DNA from: UM-FILTER-49-7 sp964599895
GTDB lineage: Bacteria; Acidobacteriota; Holophagae; Thermotomaculales; Thermotomaculaceae
Direction: 5' to 3'
Length of the DNA: 64,000 nucleotides
NCBI GenBank assembly: GCA_964599895.1
Contig: CAZRHT010000006.1
Span: forward strand, 3,877-67,876
A program made the translations under genes and the position numbers. A model generated the notes under the pieces. It searched no databases. It was given only the letters and a program-made list of their open reading frames with translations, and was not told where the DNA came from. Each line of letters starts with the position of its first letter. Within the stretch, counting starts at the first letter, position 1. Of this stretch, positions 41,764 to 50,524 are shown piece after piece.

Positions 41764-42237
41764 TTATTTCTTTATGGCGGAAAAAATGATGCGTTTTACA
41801 TCTTTCCCTGCGATATTCATCACCTTGGCTATTGTTCCGCCAAACATCATTCCCATCATGCTGATATTCATCTCCGATACATAGACATTATTCTTCTTGT
41901 CTTGATAAATACCAATCGTAAGAGGCATAATGGATGTCACTTTTCTGTTTGCGACCTCAGACAGGATACGTGAGGCGTAGTCCGGATTGCAAATGGCCAC
42001 ACTGCCAACTTTTTCAATTTCTCCATAACCCGCATCATGAATATTCTTCTGAAAGTCGAATTCTTCAGCAATTTTCCATTCACCAGTTGCGCTGGTTTCC
42101 TTTCTAATCATTTCCAGAGTGCTCTCGAAGCTTCTTTCGCTTTTATATGTGGTCAACATCATTTTCGGCATCATAAACCATACAGCAATACTCATTAATA
42201 ACATGCCTGATATCAAAGATATAATCGCGATTCCCAT
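41764..42237 (-). CDS. DUF302-family protein with N-terminal membrane anchor
   Basis: From ATG 42237 (MGIAIISLISGMLLM), with a CAGAAGGAGGTCCGG ribosome site, the protein is 157 residues. One membrane helix (about 3-23) leads into a DUF302 domain (SFESTLEMIRKETSATGEWKIAEEFDFQKNI...VGSVAICNPDYASRIL). This fold is seen in proteins near sulfur or redox genes and in anchored heme-free sensors. It is the last gene of an operon with an Fe-S protein and a tiny membrane protein. Function unknown. Confidence 0.75.
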   Translation of the reverse strand: MGIAIISLISGMLLMSIAVWFMMPKMMLTTYKSERSFESTLEMIRKETSATGEWKIAEEFDFQKNIHDAGYGEIEKVGSVAICNPDYASRILSEVANRKVTSIMPLTIGIYQDKKNNVYVSEMNISMMGMMFGGTIAKVMNIAGKDVKRIIFSAIKK

Positions 42238-42289
42238 CCGGACCTCCTTCTGAAATTCAAAAGAATTAGCAACTTGATATGTAAATATA

Positions 42290-42418
42290 TTACTGAAGAT
42301 TAGATCGGGAGTATAGAGAAAATATCGAAACCAGGATAAACCAGATCCCAATCAATACAAATAACATAAATTCCGCCATCTCAACATTCACCATATCGCG
42401 AAGCAGCCTTTTGCTCAC
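42290..42418 (-). CDS. 42-residue single-helix membrane protein
   Basis: A small frame opens at GTG 42418 (AGAGG six bases upstream; an ATG eight codons in is another possible start) and ends TAA at 42290. It encodes a charged start (SKRLLRD) and one long hydrophobic helix (EFMLFVLIGIWFILVSIFSL) with a short basic tail. It fills the space between the Fe-S gene and DUF302 on the same strand. Candidate small membrane subunit; coding status is inferred. Confidence 0.4.
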   Translation of the reverse strand: MSKRLLRDMVNVEMAEFMLFVLIGIWFILVSIFSLYSRSNLQ

Positions 42419-42467
42419 TTCTGGCCTCTTCTGTGTGTGCTCTACGAGCGCTCTCCTTCTCAGGAAC

Positions 42468-43748
42468 TCAAGCTCTTTTTCTCAAGGCTGATAGAAACCG
42501 GGATCTCAGGGACTCGCTCATCAGGGCTTTTTTAACCGGTGGGAGTTTTAGAAAACCTCCAACAAAACCTCTCATGAATTTGTGTGAAAAATCAGAGGGA
42601 TTTGAAAAGATAAAATTCTGAAGATTGCCCTGTTCCAGCGCCTGTAAAATCACACGCTCAAATGTATCTTCAGGGTGAATGACTTTCTGTTTCCTTTTCT
42701 GAAGCTTTATTGAGTCAAAATTGCATTTTAGAACACAAACCCCACACCCCAGACAAAGTGATTTGTCAACAACGGCCCTTTTCTTTTTCGAGCCTTCATC
42801 AACCGGCTGCATCGATATCGCGTTTACAGGACAAGCTTTTTCGCATAATGAACAACCTGTGCAGTTGTCCTCATTCACATGAGCAATGTATGATGATGTC
42901 ATTACGGCATTTTCATATCCGTGCTTTGTAATTCCAAGAAGCGCATTGCAGCAACAACCACAACAATGGCACATGAAACCAACGTTCTTTTGAACATTGT
43001 CCGCATTGATTACGAGTCCCATTTCTCTCGAGTTGGCAAGGTTCTCAAGCATTTCAGACTGTGACACTTCTTTAGCAAGATTGTGTCTGATGAGATATTC
43101 AGCACTGCCCCCAAAAGATGAACAAGTTTCCAGCGGTACGTCACAGTGCTTGTCTCCGGTGTGGAGCTTCTCGTGTCGGCAGGAACAAAGACCGATAGAG
43201 AATTTTGAATTGGATTCAATTATTTCGGCAGCTTTTTCATAATCCAATACCTCCATGTAGTCTTCCATCGTGTCCGCATGGGGCATTGTTCTCATGACAG
43301 ATATTTTCTGTCCTTTACTGAAGTTCGCGTCCCAGAATGCCGAGTTATTGACCAGATATTCCTTGAATAACCGGGCACATTTTTCTGAATTTACTCCGTC
43401 GCCTGTCCTCATCATTGTAAATTCAAAAATACCGATCACCATCGGAGAAATTGTATAAACGTACTTGTCCCTGGCCCATATGTCCACCAGCAGACCTTTG
43501 TCCGACAATCTGTCAAGATTGGGCTGAAGAACAGATTCCTTATACCCCGTTGCTTTTGCGATCTTTGCGACTGAGGCCAGGCCATATGGCATTTTAACGA
43601 TGATGTCCGCTTCCGCTTCTGAATACAGTTCTTTCAACATTTCATAAAGCGTCTCATTCCACGGTGTCCGAACAGTGAGATTATCCAGTTTTTGTCCAAG
43701 TCTCCTGTAAATATCTTTCCCCACCAGATGACCCATAACTTCTCCCAT
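42468..43748 (-). CDS. 4Fe-4S ferredoxin-domain protein with N-terminal winged-helix-like region
   Basis: The 426-residue protein has a helical/winged-helix N-terminus (about 40-110, LASVAKIAKATGYKESVLQPNLDRLSDKGLL). A cysteine-rich centre follows (SIGLCSCRHEK, CDVPLETC, MCHCCGCCCNAL), then two classical 4Fe-4S clusters (CTGCSLCEKACPVNAI and CLGCGVCVLKCNFDSI). It is soluble. It probably transfers electrons or senses redox state; the partner is unknown. It heads an operon with a tiny membrane protein and DUF302. ATG 43736 has a slightly better ribosome site (GGGAG) than ATG 43748. Confidence 0.82.
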   Translation of the reverse strand: MGEVMGHLVGKDIYRRLGQKLDNLTVRTPWNETLYEMLKELYSEAEADIIVKMPYGLASVAKIAKATGYKESVLQPNLDRLSDKGLLVDIWARDKYVYTISPMVIGIFEFTMMRTGDGVNSEKCARLFKEYLVNNSAFWDANFSKGQKISVMRTMPHADTMEDYMEVLDYEKAAEIIESNSKFSIGLCSCRHEKLHTGDKHCDVPLETCSSFGGSAEYLIRHNLAKEVSQSEMLENLANSREMGLVINADNVQKNVGFMCHCCGCCCNALLGITKHGYENAVMTSSYIAHVNEDNCTGCSLCEKACPVNAISMQPVDEGSKKKRAVVDKSLCLGCGVCVLKCNFDSIKLQKRKQKVIHPEDTFERVILQALEQGNLQNFIFSNPSDFSHKFMRGFVGGFLKLPPVKKALMSESLRSRFLSALRKRA

Positions 43749-43920
43749 TGACTTGATCGGTTCAATTTTAGCAGATTGCAGACATGTAGAAAATGGAATG
43801 TTCTCTCAACGGGGATGTAGAGCACCAGTACACGAAGGTAGGCGGTTCTGGAGTTGACTGTATGTTCCCACTTTCAGCTGTGATAAAATCAGAAAAATTT
43901 TCCGGTACAAGGAGTGCATC

Positions 43921-44523
43921 ATGAAATCAAAATGGATCATCCCGGCAATCATGGTACTACTGACAACTATCCCCCAGGTGAAAGCGGTTGAACTCGGACA
44001 GGTTCCGCCAACTGTCCAGCTCTCGGGTGAAAAGGGTGGCCGCGTGGATGGAACGCCCTGGTCTTCCACTGAAATCAAGGGGAAAGTTTACACACTTATG
44101 TATGTGGATCCCGACGCGAAAAACATGAATATTCCAACGGAAAAGGCGTTGAAGGCACAAAATTTTCCCAAAGACCGCTACGGATCCATCGCAATAATCA
44201 ACATGGAAGCCACCTGGAAACCCAATGTCATCATTAATAAGATTCTCAAGGGCAAACAGAAAGATTACCCTGATACCATCTATGTCCGTGATATGGATTA
44301 CTATATTTCAAAAGCCTGGAAGCTCAAGAAGAATGGAAGCTACGCCGTTTTATGCTTTGATCGGGATGGAAAACTGATTTTCCTGAAAGACGGAAAGCTG
44401 TCTCCGACTGATACTCAGGATTTGATCACTATAATCAGGAAGGCTCTGGAGCAAGCTCCCGAAGAAGCCCCGCCTGTTGAGCAGAGCAATGAAACACCTA
44501 TGGAGAAAAATGGCATAAACTGA
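43921..44523 (+). CDS. YtfJ-family periplasmic protein, thioredoxin-like fold
   Basis: The 200-residue protein has a signal peptide (MKSKWIIPAIMVLLTTIPQVKA). The YtfJ-like core follows: KGKVYTLMYVDPDAKNMN, IAIINMEATWKPNVIINKIL and SYAVLCFDRDGKLIFLKDGKLS. The fold resembles peroxiredoxin/thioredoxin but the catalytic cysteines are missing. A Glu/Pro-rich tail ends it. An AAGGAGTG ribosome site precedes the ATG. It is divergent from the Fe-S gene and 14 bases ahead of the hydrolase. Confidence 0.75.
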   Translation: MKSKWIIPAIMVLLTTIPQVKAVELGQVPPTVQLSGEKGGRVDGTPWSSTEIKGKVYTLMYVDPDAKNMNIPTEKALKAQNFPKDRYGSIAIINMEATWKPNVIINKILKGKQKDYPDTIYVRDMDYYISKAWKLKKNGSYAVLCFDRDGKLIFLKDGKLSPTDTQDLITIIRKALEQAPEEAPPVEQSNETPMEKNGIN

Positions 44524-44537
44524 ACCGGCTCCAGCGG

Positions 44538-45245
44538 TTGAGCATATTTCATCAGGAAATGAGCCGAGAAGTGAAGGACGGAAAATTTCACAGATCTGAG
44601 ACAGTAGTTTTGCTGCACGGCCTTGCCCGGACTTCCCGCTCCATGTCAAAGATGGGCAGGAGGCTCCGATCCAAGGGATTCCGCACAGTTCTTCTCAACT
44701 ACCCATCCAGAAAACACAATCTGGAAATACTGAGCCAACAATACATTGTTCCAGAACTTAAGGAATTATTGTCCGCCGCTCATGGACCGGTACACTTTGT
44801 CACCCATTCCATGGGCGGCATGCTTCTGCGTATGGCTCTTCCATATGTTGCTGCAGAAAATATCGGGAGAATTGTAATGCTGGCACCACCGAATCATGGT
44901 TCAGAAATCGTAGACAGGATGCGAAAGTTCAAATGGTTCCGGTCCTTTTTCGGACCCGCCGCCATGGATTTGGCTTCAACCAACCATGTTTATCTCGAAA
45001 AATTGCCGTCTCTGCCCAATCACTGCGGAATCATTTCCGGTGATCGGTCTGCCTTCCATCTCTTCGACAACATCCTTCCCCGCCCAAATGATGGCACAGT
45101 GAGCGTGGCCAGCACAAAGATTGATACGGTCCGGGCCCATCTCGTGCTGCACACCAGTCATCCCTTCATCATGAGATCCGCTAGAGTGATTGAAGAAACA
45201 AGTTTCTTCCTGCAGAATGGCAAATTTTCAGATCATTCTGATTGA
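44538..45245 (+). CDS. alpha/beta-hydrolase (lipase/PGAP1-like)
   Basis: The 235-residue hydrolase has the oxyanion segment LLHGLARTSRSM, the nucleophile elbow THSMGG with catalytic Ser, the NHGSEIVD stretch and a late HTSHPFIM histidine; the acid is probably in the RPNDGTVS region. It resembles short triacylglycerol-lipase/PGAP1-like proteins. No signal peptide is visible. The start is uncertain: TTG 44538, or ATG 44559 (MSREVKDG); neither has a good ribosome site. It follows the YtfJ-like gene closely. Confidence 0.8.
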   Translation: MSIFHQEMSREVKDGKFHRSETVVLLHGLARTSRSMSKMGRRLRSKGFRTVLLNYPSRKHNLEILSQQYIVPELKELLSAAHGPVHFVTHSMGGMLLRMALPYVAAENIGRIVMLAPPNHGSEIVDRMRKFKWFRSFFGPAAMDLASTNHVYLEKLPSLPNHCGIISGDRSAFHLFDNILPRPNDGTVSVASTKIDTVRAHLVLHTSHPFIMRSARVIEETSFFLQNGKFSDHSD

Positions 45246-45290
45246 TGATAAATGAAAAATACCCGCAACCTGAGCCCCGCAAAGCAGCCA

Positions 45291-46643
45291 CTATCCCAGT
45301 TTCTTTGCCTTCAGAGTCTTTTTCAGATCATCGGGATCTGTACTTCTGGCCAATGCGTCCTGCGGATCCACTATTCCCCGCTCCACCAGTGTCATAAGTG
45401 CATCGTTCATTAACATCATCCCCATCCCTTTTCCAGTCTGCATGAGAGAAGGTATCTGGAAGGTTTTTTTCTCCCGGATCAGGTTTGCAACAGATGGTGT
45501 AACAATCAATACTTCATAGGCCGCAGCACGCCCGCCACCCTTCTTTTTACAAAGCACTTGAGAAATAACACCTGATAACGCATCGGAGAGCATAACCCGT
45601 ATTTGCGATTGCTGATCTACAGGAAACTGATCCACAATCCGATCCACTGTTCCCACAGCCGTGGCTGTGTGGAGAGTGCCCAGAACGAGATGGCCCGTCA
45701 CAGCCATTTCAACAGCAATAGCGATTGTCTCCAAATCCCGCATTTCTCCTACAAGGATCACATCAGGGTCTTCCCGAAGGGCAGCTCTCAATGATCTCTT
45801 GAAAGATTCCGTATGCGTATGCACTTCCCTTTGATTCACCAGCGATTTCTTGTTCGGATGGATAAATTCAAGCGGGTCTTCAATGGTAATAATATGTTTG
45901 TTCTCCGTTCGGTTAATGTGATCAAGGAGAGCGGCCAGCGTCGTAGACTTTCCACTTCCTGTCGGGCCCGTCACCAGAATCAGACCTTTGCTGAGCGATG
46001 TCAGCGCCACCACTTCCTTTGGCACATTAAGATCCTTCGCGGTGAGTATCTTCGAAGGAATAACTCGAAAAACAACGCAGGCTCCCCGATGATCCCGAAA
46101 AATATTGGTCCGGAATCGCGCAAGGCCGGGCACTGAATAGGCGAGGTCCACATCATTTCGTTTCTCGAAATCCTCCAGCGCACTTTCAGGTACGATGTCC
46201 TTCAGTTGTTCCAGAAGTTCATCTTCCGTCACCAGGTTGTATTCAGTCAGGGTCGTTATATCCCCATCCAGACGAATTATGGGATGACAACCGGTCGAAA
46301 GATGAAGGTCGGATGCACCCTTCTCCACAATGAATTCAAGAAGCTTTTTTACACTGAATTTCTCAACAGCAGGCTTTGGTAGAGTTTCCTGCTTGAAAAT
46401 GGTCTTGCCTTCCAGTTTCGAAATCCGGAATCCCGTAGCTCCAATCTTACAAAAGTCCTGGCCAAGGGAAATATTCTCCCATTCCGAAAGCAGCAACTTT
46501 ATTTCTCTTTCACCCAGAGGTGACTTGGTCAGCTTTCTGGTGCCTTCCGTTGTAATGGCATGCGGGATTTCGCCCTCACTCAATTCCAGTGCAGTTCCGT
46601 TCAATTGTATAACTGCGTCGAGCATTTTTTCAATATTTGTCAT
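45291..46643 (-). CDS. pilT: PilT-like type IV pilus ATPase with N-terminal extension
   Basis: The 450-residue ATPase drives pilus retraction. After an unusual ~95-residue N-terminal part comes the PilT body: KGASDLHLSTGCHPIIRLDG, Walker A TGPTGSGKSTTLAALLD, Asp box (IITIEDPLEFIH), Walker B REDPDVILVGEMRD and the His box TGHLVLGTLHT. MQTGKGMGMMLMNDALMTL and a short tail end it. Normal PilT is about 350 residues, so the extension may couple to the small protein encoded just upstream, with which it overlaps by ATGA. Confidence 0.88.
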   Translation of the reverse strand: MTNIEKMLDAVIQLNGTALELSEGEIPHAITTEGTRKLTKSPLGEREIKLLLSEWENISLGQDFCKIGATGFRISKLEGKTIFKQETLPKPAVEKFSVKKLLEFIVEKGASDLHLSTGCHPIIRLDGDITTLTEYNLVTEDELLEQLKDIVPESALEDFEKRNDVDLAYSVPGLARFRTNIFRDHRGACVVFRVIPSKILTAKDLNVPKEVVALTSLSKGLILVTGPTGSGKSTTLAALLDHINRTENKHIITIEDPLEFIHPNKKSLVNQREVHTHTESFKRSLRAALREDPDVILVGEMRDLETIAIAVEMAVTGHLVLGTLHTATAVGTVDRIVDQFPVDQQSQIRVMLSDALSGVISQVLCKKKGGGRAAAYEVLIVTPSVANLIREKKTFQIPSLMQTGKGMGMMLMNDALMTLVERGIVDPQDALARSTDPDDLKKTLKAKKLG

Positions 46644-47080
46644 TGGTCTGTCGCCGAAACAATCATATTCTTATTTAAAAGTAACTGGGTGTTTTCTGAT
46701 ACGAACTCCAGAAATATGTCCGTTCTATTGAGGTAGTCCTGGGCTCTGCCACGGCTTTCCGGGAGAATCTCTGTCAACTGAACAGTGAAAAGTTTTGTGC
46801 TTCTCAGCGTCAGAAGAATATGTTTACCCACGCCCTCCCTATGCTCAGAAACATCACGAAATGCTACGATGTGATTAAGATTCAGGATATTGACCTTTCC
46901 CTCCAGTTCTACCGGTACAAATTCTGGACCGGAATTGAGAAATTCAGATACAGTTTCCGGCCCATTGTGGGAAGGGGACGCGCTACTTAAAAACAGGCTA
47001 CATTCCTGAAATCCGGACGCGCCTTCACGGAGGATCTGGAGCTTTGTGGGAATTTTGGGGACCTTAAAATCTCTATTCAT
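46640..47080 (-). CDS. unassigned protein between cNMP-FHA and PilT genes
   Basis: From ATG 47080 (MNRDFKVPKIPTK), overlapping the FHA gene by 8 bases, it has 146 residues. The C-terminal half is beta-rich (FVPVELEGKVNILNLNHIVAFRD, HILLTLRSTKLFTVQL), of a kind seen in small proteins accompanying pilus or adhesion control; no family is named with confidence. Longer in-frame sequence upstream lies inside the FHA gene. Overlaps on both sides show it belongs to one translated unit with the cNMP-FHA protein and PilT. Confidence 0.65.
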   Translation of the reverse strand: MNRDFKVPKIPTKLQILREGASGFQECSLFLSSASPSHNGPETVSEFLNSGPEFVPVELEGKVNILNLNHIVAFRDVSEHREGVGKHILLTLRSTKLFTVQLTEILPESRGRAQDYLNRTDIFLEFVSENTQLLLNKNMIVSATDQ

Positions 47081-47813
47081 CGGTTCTTTCCGAGTATTCG
47101 CACGCAACGAGACCGAAATGAATTCTGTCACCATCTTCAATCGGATATCGCTGGCCCGATTCCAGTTTTTCACCATTGAGGTAAGTTCCATTGATAACGC
47201 CCATTTCTTCCTCCAGAAAACTAGCATTGTTTTCTCTCAGAATCACCGCGTGTTTCCGGCTGACTGTTTTTTGCGGATCAAACATGCTGATATCAATATC
47301 GGGGCAGATGCCGATTGTCGGATCATAACGACCAATCAAGTTTTTCTTCAGTGTAAGGGGGAAAACCTGTTCGCTGCCCAATACTTTCAAAATGGCAAAC
47401 ATGTCGGATGCTTTCTTGAAACCGGTCCGTTTGATCAGTTCATCAATTTTTTTTGTAGCATCACTGAGGCGTTCCGAGAACTTTCGAATCATTTTGACCG
47501 CGATTTCAGGATTTTTTCGGATTAATGTCATGAACATCTCGCGGTTGATCACAACGACTCTGGCCTCTTCCACCGCCACAGCGGTCTCATACCGCTTCCC
47601 GGTTTCAATGACACCCAATTCACCAAAAATGTCACCTTTCCTGTAGGTACCCAGATCAATCTGCTGATCGGTAGAATCCTTTTTGAAGAGTTTGACTGCT
47701 CCGCTGGAAACAACAAACATAACAGACGCATTGTCCCCATCCCTGTAAACAAGCTCTCCTTTTTTGTATTCCACCTGCAAATTTCCAAAAGGATCTGCCA
47801 AGAGCCCCCCCAT
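47073..47813 (-). CDS. cyclic-nucleotide-binding/FHA two-domain protein
   Basis: The 246-residue protein joins a Crp-like cNMP domain (about 15-125; VSSGAVKLFKK, GTYRKGDIFGELGVIETGKRYETAVAVEE, a typical RxxxA phosphate-binding cassette) to a C-terminal FHA domain (about 155-240; IGRYDPTIGICPDIDISMFD, VSRKHAVILREN, NGTYLNGEKL). There is no DNA-binding HTH. It probably reads a cyclic nucleotide and a phospho-protein and passes the signal to PilT, encoded two genes on. The gene starts 10 bases after the maeB terminator; no separate promoter is seen. Confidence 0.85.
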   Translation of the reverse strand: MGGLLADPFGNLQVEYKKGELVYRDGDNASVMFVVSSGAVKLFKKDSTDQQIDLGTYRKGDIFGELGVIETGKRYETAVAVEEARVVVINREMFMTLIRKNPEIAVKMIRKFSERLSDATKKIDELIKRTGFKKASDMFAILKVLGSEQVFPLTLKKNLIGRYDPTIGICPDIDISMFDPQKTVSRKHAVILRENNASFLEEEMGVINGTYLNGEKLESGQRYPIEDGDRIHFGLVACEYSERTDE

Positions 47814-47822
47814 TCAAATAGA

Positions 47823-47855
47823 AGGGCCGAGAGCCTTAAATTCACTCCCGGCCCT
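47823..47855 (-). terminator. terminator after maeB
   Basis: On the minus strand AGGGCCGGGAG (47855-47845) pairs with CTCTCGGCCCT (47833-47823), an 11-bp stem with one G-U and an 11-nt loop, followed by TCTATTTG. It lies just after the maeB stop and before the cNMP-FHA start. Confidence 0.65.
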
Positions 47856-47863
47856 GTTGTATG

Positions 47864-49510
47864 TTACTGCTGCGCCTCTACCACCGTTAACGCTGCCATG
47901 TTCAGAATCTCCTTCAACTCCGCGTGTTTCTGCAGGATGTTCACAGGTTGTTTGAACCCAACCAGCACCGGGCCAACAACCGTTGCACCGCCAAGACGCT
48001 GCAACAATTTGTATGCGATATTTCCCGCATCCAGATCCGGAAATATCAGGACATTTGCCCCACCCTGTAAAGTACTGAAGGGATAATGCTCTTCCATGAT
48101 TTCCGGAACCACCGCGGTGTCGGCCTGCATCTCCCCGTCAATGAGAATATGCGGTGCCCTTTCCCGGACGATTTGTACTGCGTCATGCATTTTGTCAGCA
48201 AAACGATGCTCAGAACTGCCAAAATTGGAGAATGAAAGCATCGCGACTTTGGGTTCCACATTGAAATTCCGGGCATACTCTGCCACCTGAATGGCAATGT
48301 CCGCCAGTTCTTCAGCGTTGGGTGTGATGTTCATTGTCGTATCGGCAAAAAACAGCAGCTTGCCTTTTACAATTACGATGTACATGCCTGCAACTTTGCA
48401 GACACCTTCTTTCCGGTCAATTATTTCCAGTATTGGTCTCACGATTGTTGGATAATTGTGGGTCAGGCCGCCGAGAAGGCCGTCCGCCCGGCCCCTTCTG
48501 ACCATCATGGAACCGAAATAGTGAGGATCCAGCATCCGCTTCTGTGCGTCGGTTGGCGTCGCCCCTTTTCGTTTACGGAGGTTGTAGTACTCGGAAACAT
48601 AGTCGGGATAATCATCATCGTTCAGCGGACAGACGATCTCCACATCTTTCTCAGAAATGCCATGGTGGTACAACTTGGCTCTAATTTCTTCATCGTCATT
48701 GCTGATGAGAATGGGCTTTAAAACCCCATCCACAATCAATTCACGGCAGGCAGACAGAATCTGTTCATTGTCCCCTTCCGGGAAAGCAATCCGTTTGGGA
48801 TTTGCCTTTGCCTTGTCGATAATAACCTGGAGAAATTCCCTGGATTTATCCAGAAGCATTTCCAGGTGGGCGCGGTATTCATCAAAATCTTCAATTGGTT
48901 TCCGCGCAACACCGCTGTCCATCGCTGCCTTGGCAATTGCCGGAGCTTCCCAGTACAGTACACGGGGGTCAAAGGGCTTCGGAATAATATAATTGCGACC
49001 GAATTTAAACTTTTCACCGCCGTAGGCCCGTGTCACGTAGTCCGGGACTTCCTCTTTAGCAAGGTTAGCCAGGGCATGGACTGCAGCNNNNNNNNNNNNN
49101 NNNNNNNNNNNNNNNNNNNNNNNNNNNNNNNNNNNNNNNNNNNNNNNNNNNNNNNNNNNNNNNNNNNNNNNNNNNNNNNNNNNNNNNTTGATATCATACA
49201 CATCCACATCTGCAAAACGCTTGAACAGAACGCCCTTTCCTTCCATAACGGGTTTTCCAGCCAGCGCACCAATATTCCCCAGTCCAAGAACTGCGGTTCC
49301 GTTGGAAACAACACCCACCAGGTTTCCCTTGTTTGTGTACTCATATACCAGGCTTGGATCTTTCTCAATCTCCAGGCAGGGAACAGCCACACCCGGAGTA
49401 TACGCGAGAGCCAGATCCTTCGATGTTTCGCACGGTTTGCATGGGGTGACTTCCAGTTTACCTTTTCGGCCTTCCCCGTGGTACGCTAATGCGTCTTCCC
49501 GTAAACCCAT
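47864..49510 (-). CDS. maeB: NADP-dependent malic enzyme/phosphotransacetylase fusion, with an assembly gap inside
   Basis: MaeB-type enzymes decarboxylate malate to pyruvate; the C-terminal Pta domain is usually regulatory. ATG 49510 (MGLREDALAYHGEG) follows GAGGAGAAATATT. The N-terminal part (RKGKLEVTPCKPC...LALAYTPGVAVPCLEI, NLVGVVSNGTAVLGLGNIGA, PVMEGKGVLFKRFADVDVYD) stops at the N run. The rest (AAVHALANLAKEEVP, GRNYIIPKPFDPRV, then the Pta-like ~330 residues ending ALTVVEAQQ) continues after it. Compared with MaeB of about 760 residues, some 200-230 residues including the NADP-binding part are missing, far more than 100 N allows. The gene is probably whole in the genome. Confidence 0.9.
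   Translation of the reverse strand: MGLREDALAYHGEGRKGKLEVTPCKPCETSKDLALAYTPGVAVPCLEIEKDPSLVYEYTNKGNLVGVVSNGTAVLGLGNIGALAGKPVMEGKGVLFKRFADVDVYDIXXXXXXXXXXXXXXXXXXXXXXXXXXXXXXXXXXAAVHALANLAKEEVPDYVTRAYGGEKFKFGRNYIIPKPFDPRVLYWEAPAIAKAAMDSGVARKPIEDFDEYRAHLEMLLDKSREFLQVIIDKAKANPKRIAFPEGDNEQILSACRELIVDGVLKPILISNDDEEIRAKLYHHGISEKDVEIVCPLNDDDYPDYVSEYYNLRKRKGATPTDAQKRMLDPHYFGSMMVRRGRADGLLGGLTHNYPTIVRPILEIIDRKEGVCKVAGMYIVIVKGKLLFFADTTMNITPNAEELADIAIQVAEYARNFNVEPKVAMLSFSNFGSSEHRFADKMHDAVQIVRERAPHILIDGEMQADTAVVPEIMEEHYPFSTLQGGANVLIFPDLDAGNIAYKLLQRLGGATVVGPVLVGFKQPVNILQKHAELKEILNMAALTVVEAQQ
49088..49187. other. 100-N assembly gap inside maeB (real gap larger)
   Basis: Exactly 100 N, flanks without overlap. 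From the MaeB family length roughly 0.65 kb of coding sequence is missing, so the true distance is longer than shown. Confidence 0.9.
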
Positions 49511-49702
49511 AATATTTCTCCTCAAAAAAAATTACAGTTTCATTGTAACGCATCAACTCTCCTTTGCAACGGTTTTCAAGTTGCAGCCATTCGTTTTGTC
49601 TTTTACAATGGGTGTACACAAGTTTGGGCGATCCCGGCACACCGTTTTCCCTGTTTGCCGTTTGTGGTTAAAAGCCCCTTAATTTTCGAGGTGGAGGATA
49701 TC

Positions 49703-50524
49703 TTGAATCAGGATGAAGTCAAACGCTTGAAGGCCCTGGCCCGAAAGTTCAGAAGAGAAATCGTGGAAATGGTATACACCGCCCAGTCCGGACATCCCGG
49801 GGGCTCTCTGTCAATCATTGACATTTTAACCTACCTGTTTTTTTACGAAATGGAATACCCGGTTAAGAACCGAGATGTTTTTTCCACAGACCGCCTCGTA
49901 ATGAGCAAAGGGCATGCGACCCCCGCACTTTATTCATGTCTTGCTGAAAAGGGTTTTTTCCCGGCAGCGGAACTCAAACGATTTCGTCAAGTCGACTCCA
50001 TCCTTCAGGGTCATCCGGAAAATGAGTTTATACCCGGCGTGGATGTTACCACCGGCTCTCTCGGACAGGGATTTCCCCAGGCTGTTGGAATGGCGTTGGG
50101 GATGAGATTGTCCGGGTCCGACAGGCGTGTATTTGCCATCCTGGGAGATGGCGAATGTCAGGAAGGCATCATCTGGGAAGCGGCCATGTCTGCCGGCCAC
50201 TACAAAACCGGAAACCTGACAGCCATAGTGGATTTGAACGGTCTCCAGATTGACGGCAACGTGACAGATGTGATGAATGTCAACCCTGTACCGGACAAGT
50301 TCGCAGCATTTCACTGGCACGTTCAGGAAATTGATGGTCACGATTTTGGCCGGATACATGAAGCGGTACAGAAAGCCAATTCGATAACAGACCGTCCATC
50401 CGTCATCGTCGCCCACACCGTTAAAGGAAAAGGCGTTTCCTTTATGGAAAACAACTACAAATTCCATGGATCTCCTCCCAATGATGAACAATATGCAATC
50501 GCCATGAAAGAGTTGGCTTTATGA
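49703..50524 (+). CDS. transketolase, N-terminal subunit
   Basis: The start is taken at TTG 49703 (then NQDEVKRLKAL), five bases after GGAGG; a longer in-frame ATG at 49655 has no such site. The ~273-residue subunit binds thiamine diphosphate: HPGGSLSIIDILT, SKGHATPALYS, TGSLGQGFPQAVGMALG, and the ThDP motif GDGECQEGIIWEAAMSAGHYKTGNL...DLNGLQIDG. It forms an active enzyme with the C-terminal subunit encoded at 51146-52078; uridine kinase lies between. It moves two-carbon units in the pentose phosphate pathway. Confidence 0.92.
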   Translation: MNQDEVKRLKALARKFRREIVEMVYTAQSGHPGGSLSIIDILTYLFFYEMEYPVKNRDVFSTDRLVMSKGHATPALYSCLAEKGFFPAAELKRFRQVDSILQGHPENEFIPGVDVTTGSLGQGFPQAVGMALGMRLSGSDRRVFAILGDGECQEGIIWEAAMSAGHYKTGNLTAIVDLNGLQIDGNVTDVMNVNPVPDKFAAFHWHVQEIDGHDFGRIHEAVQKANSITDRPSVIVAHTVKGKGVSFMENNYKFHGSPPNDEQYAIAMKELAL

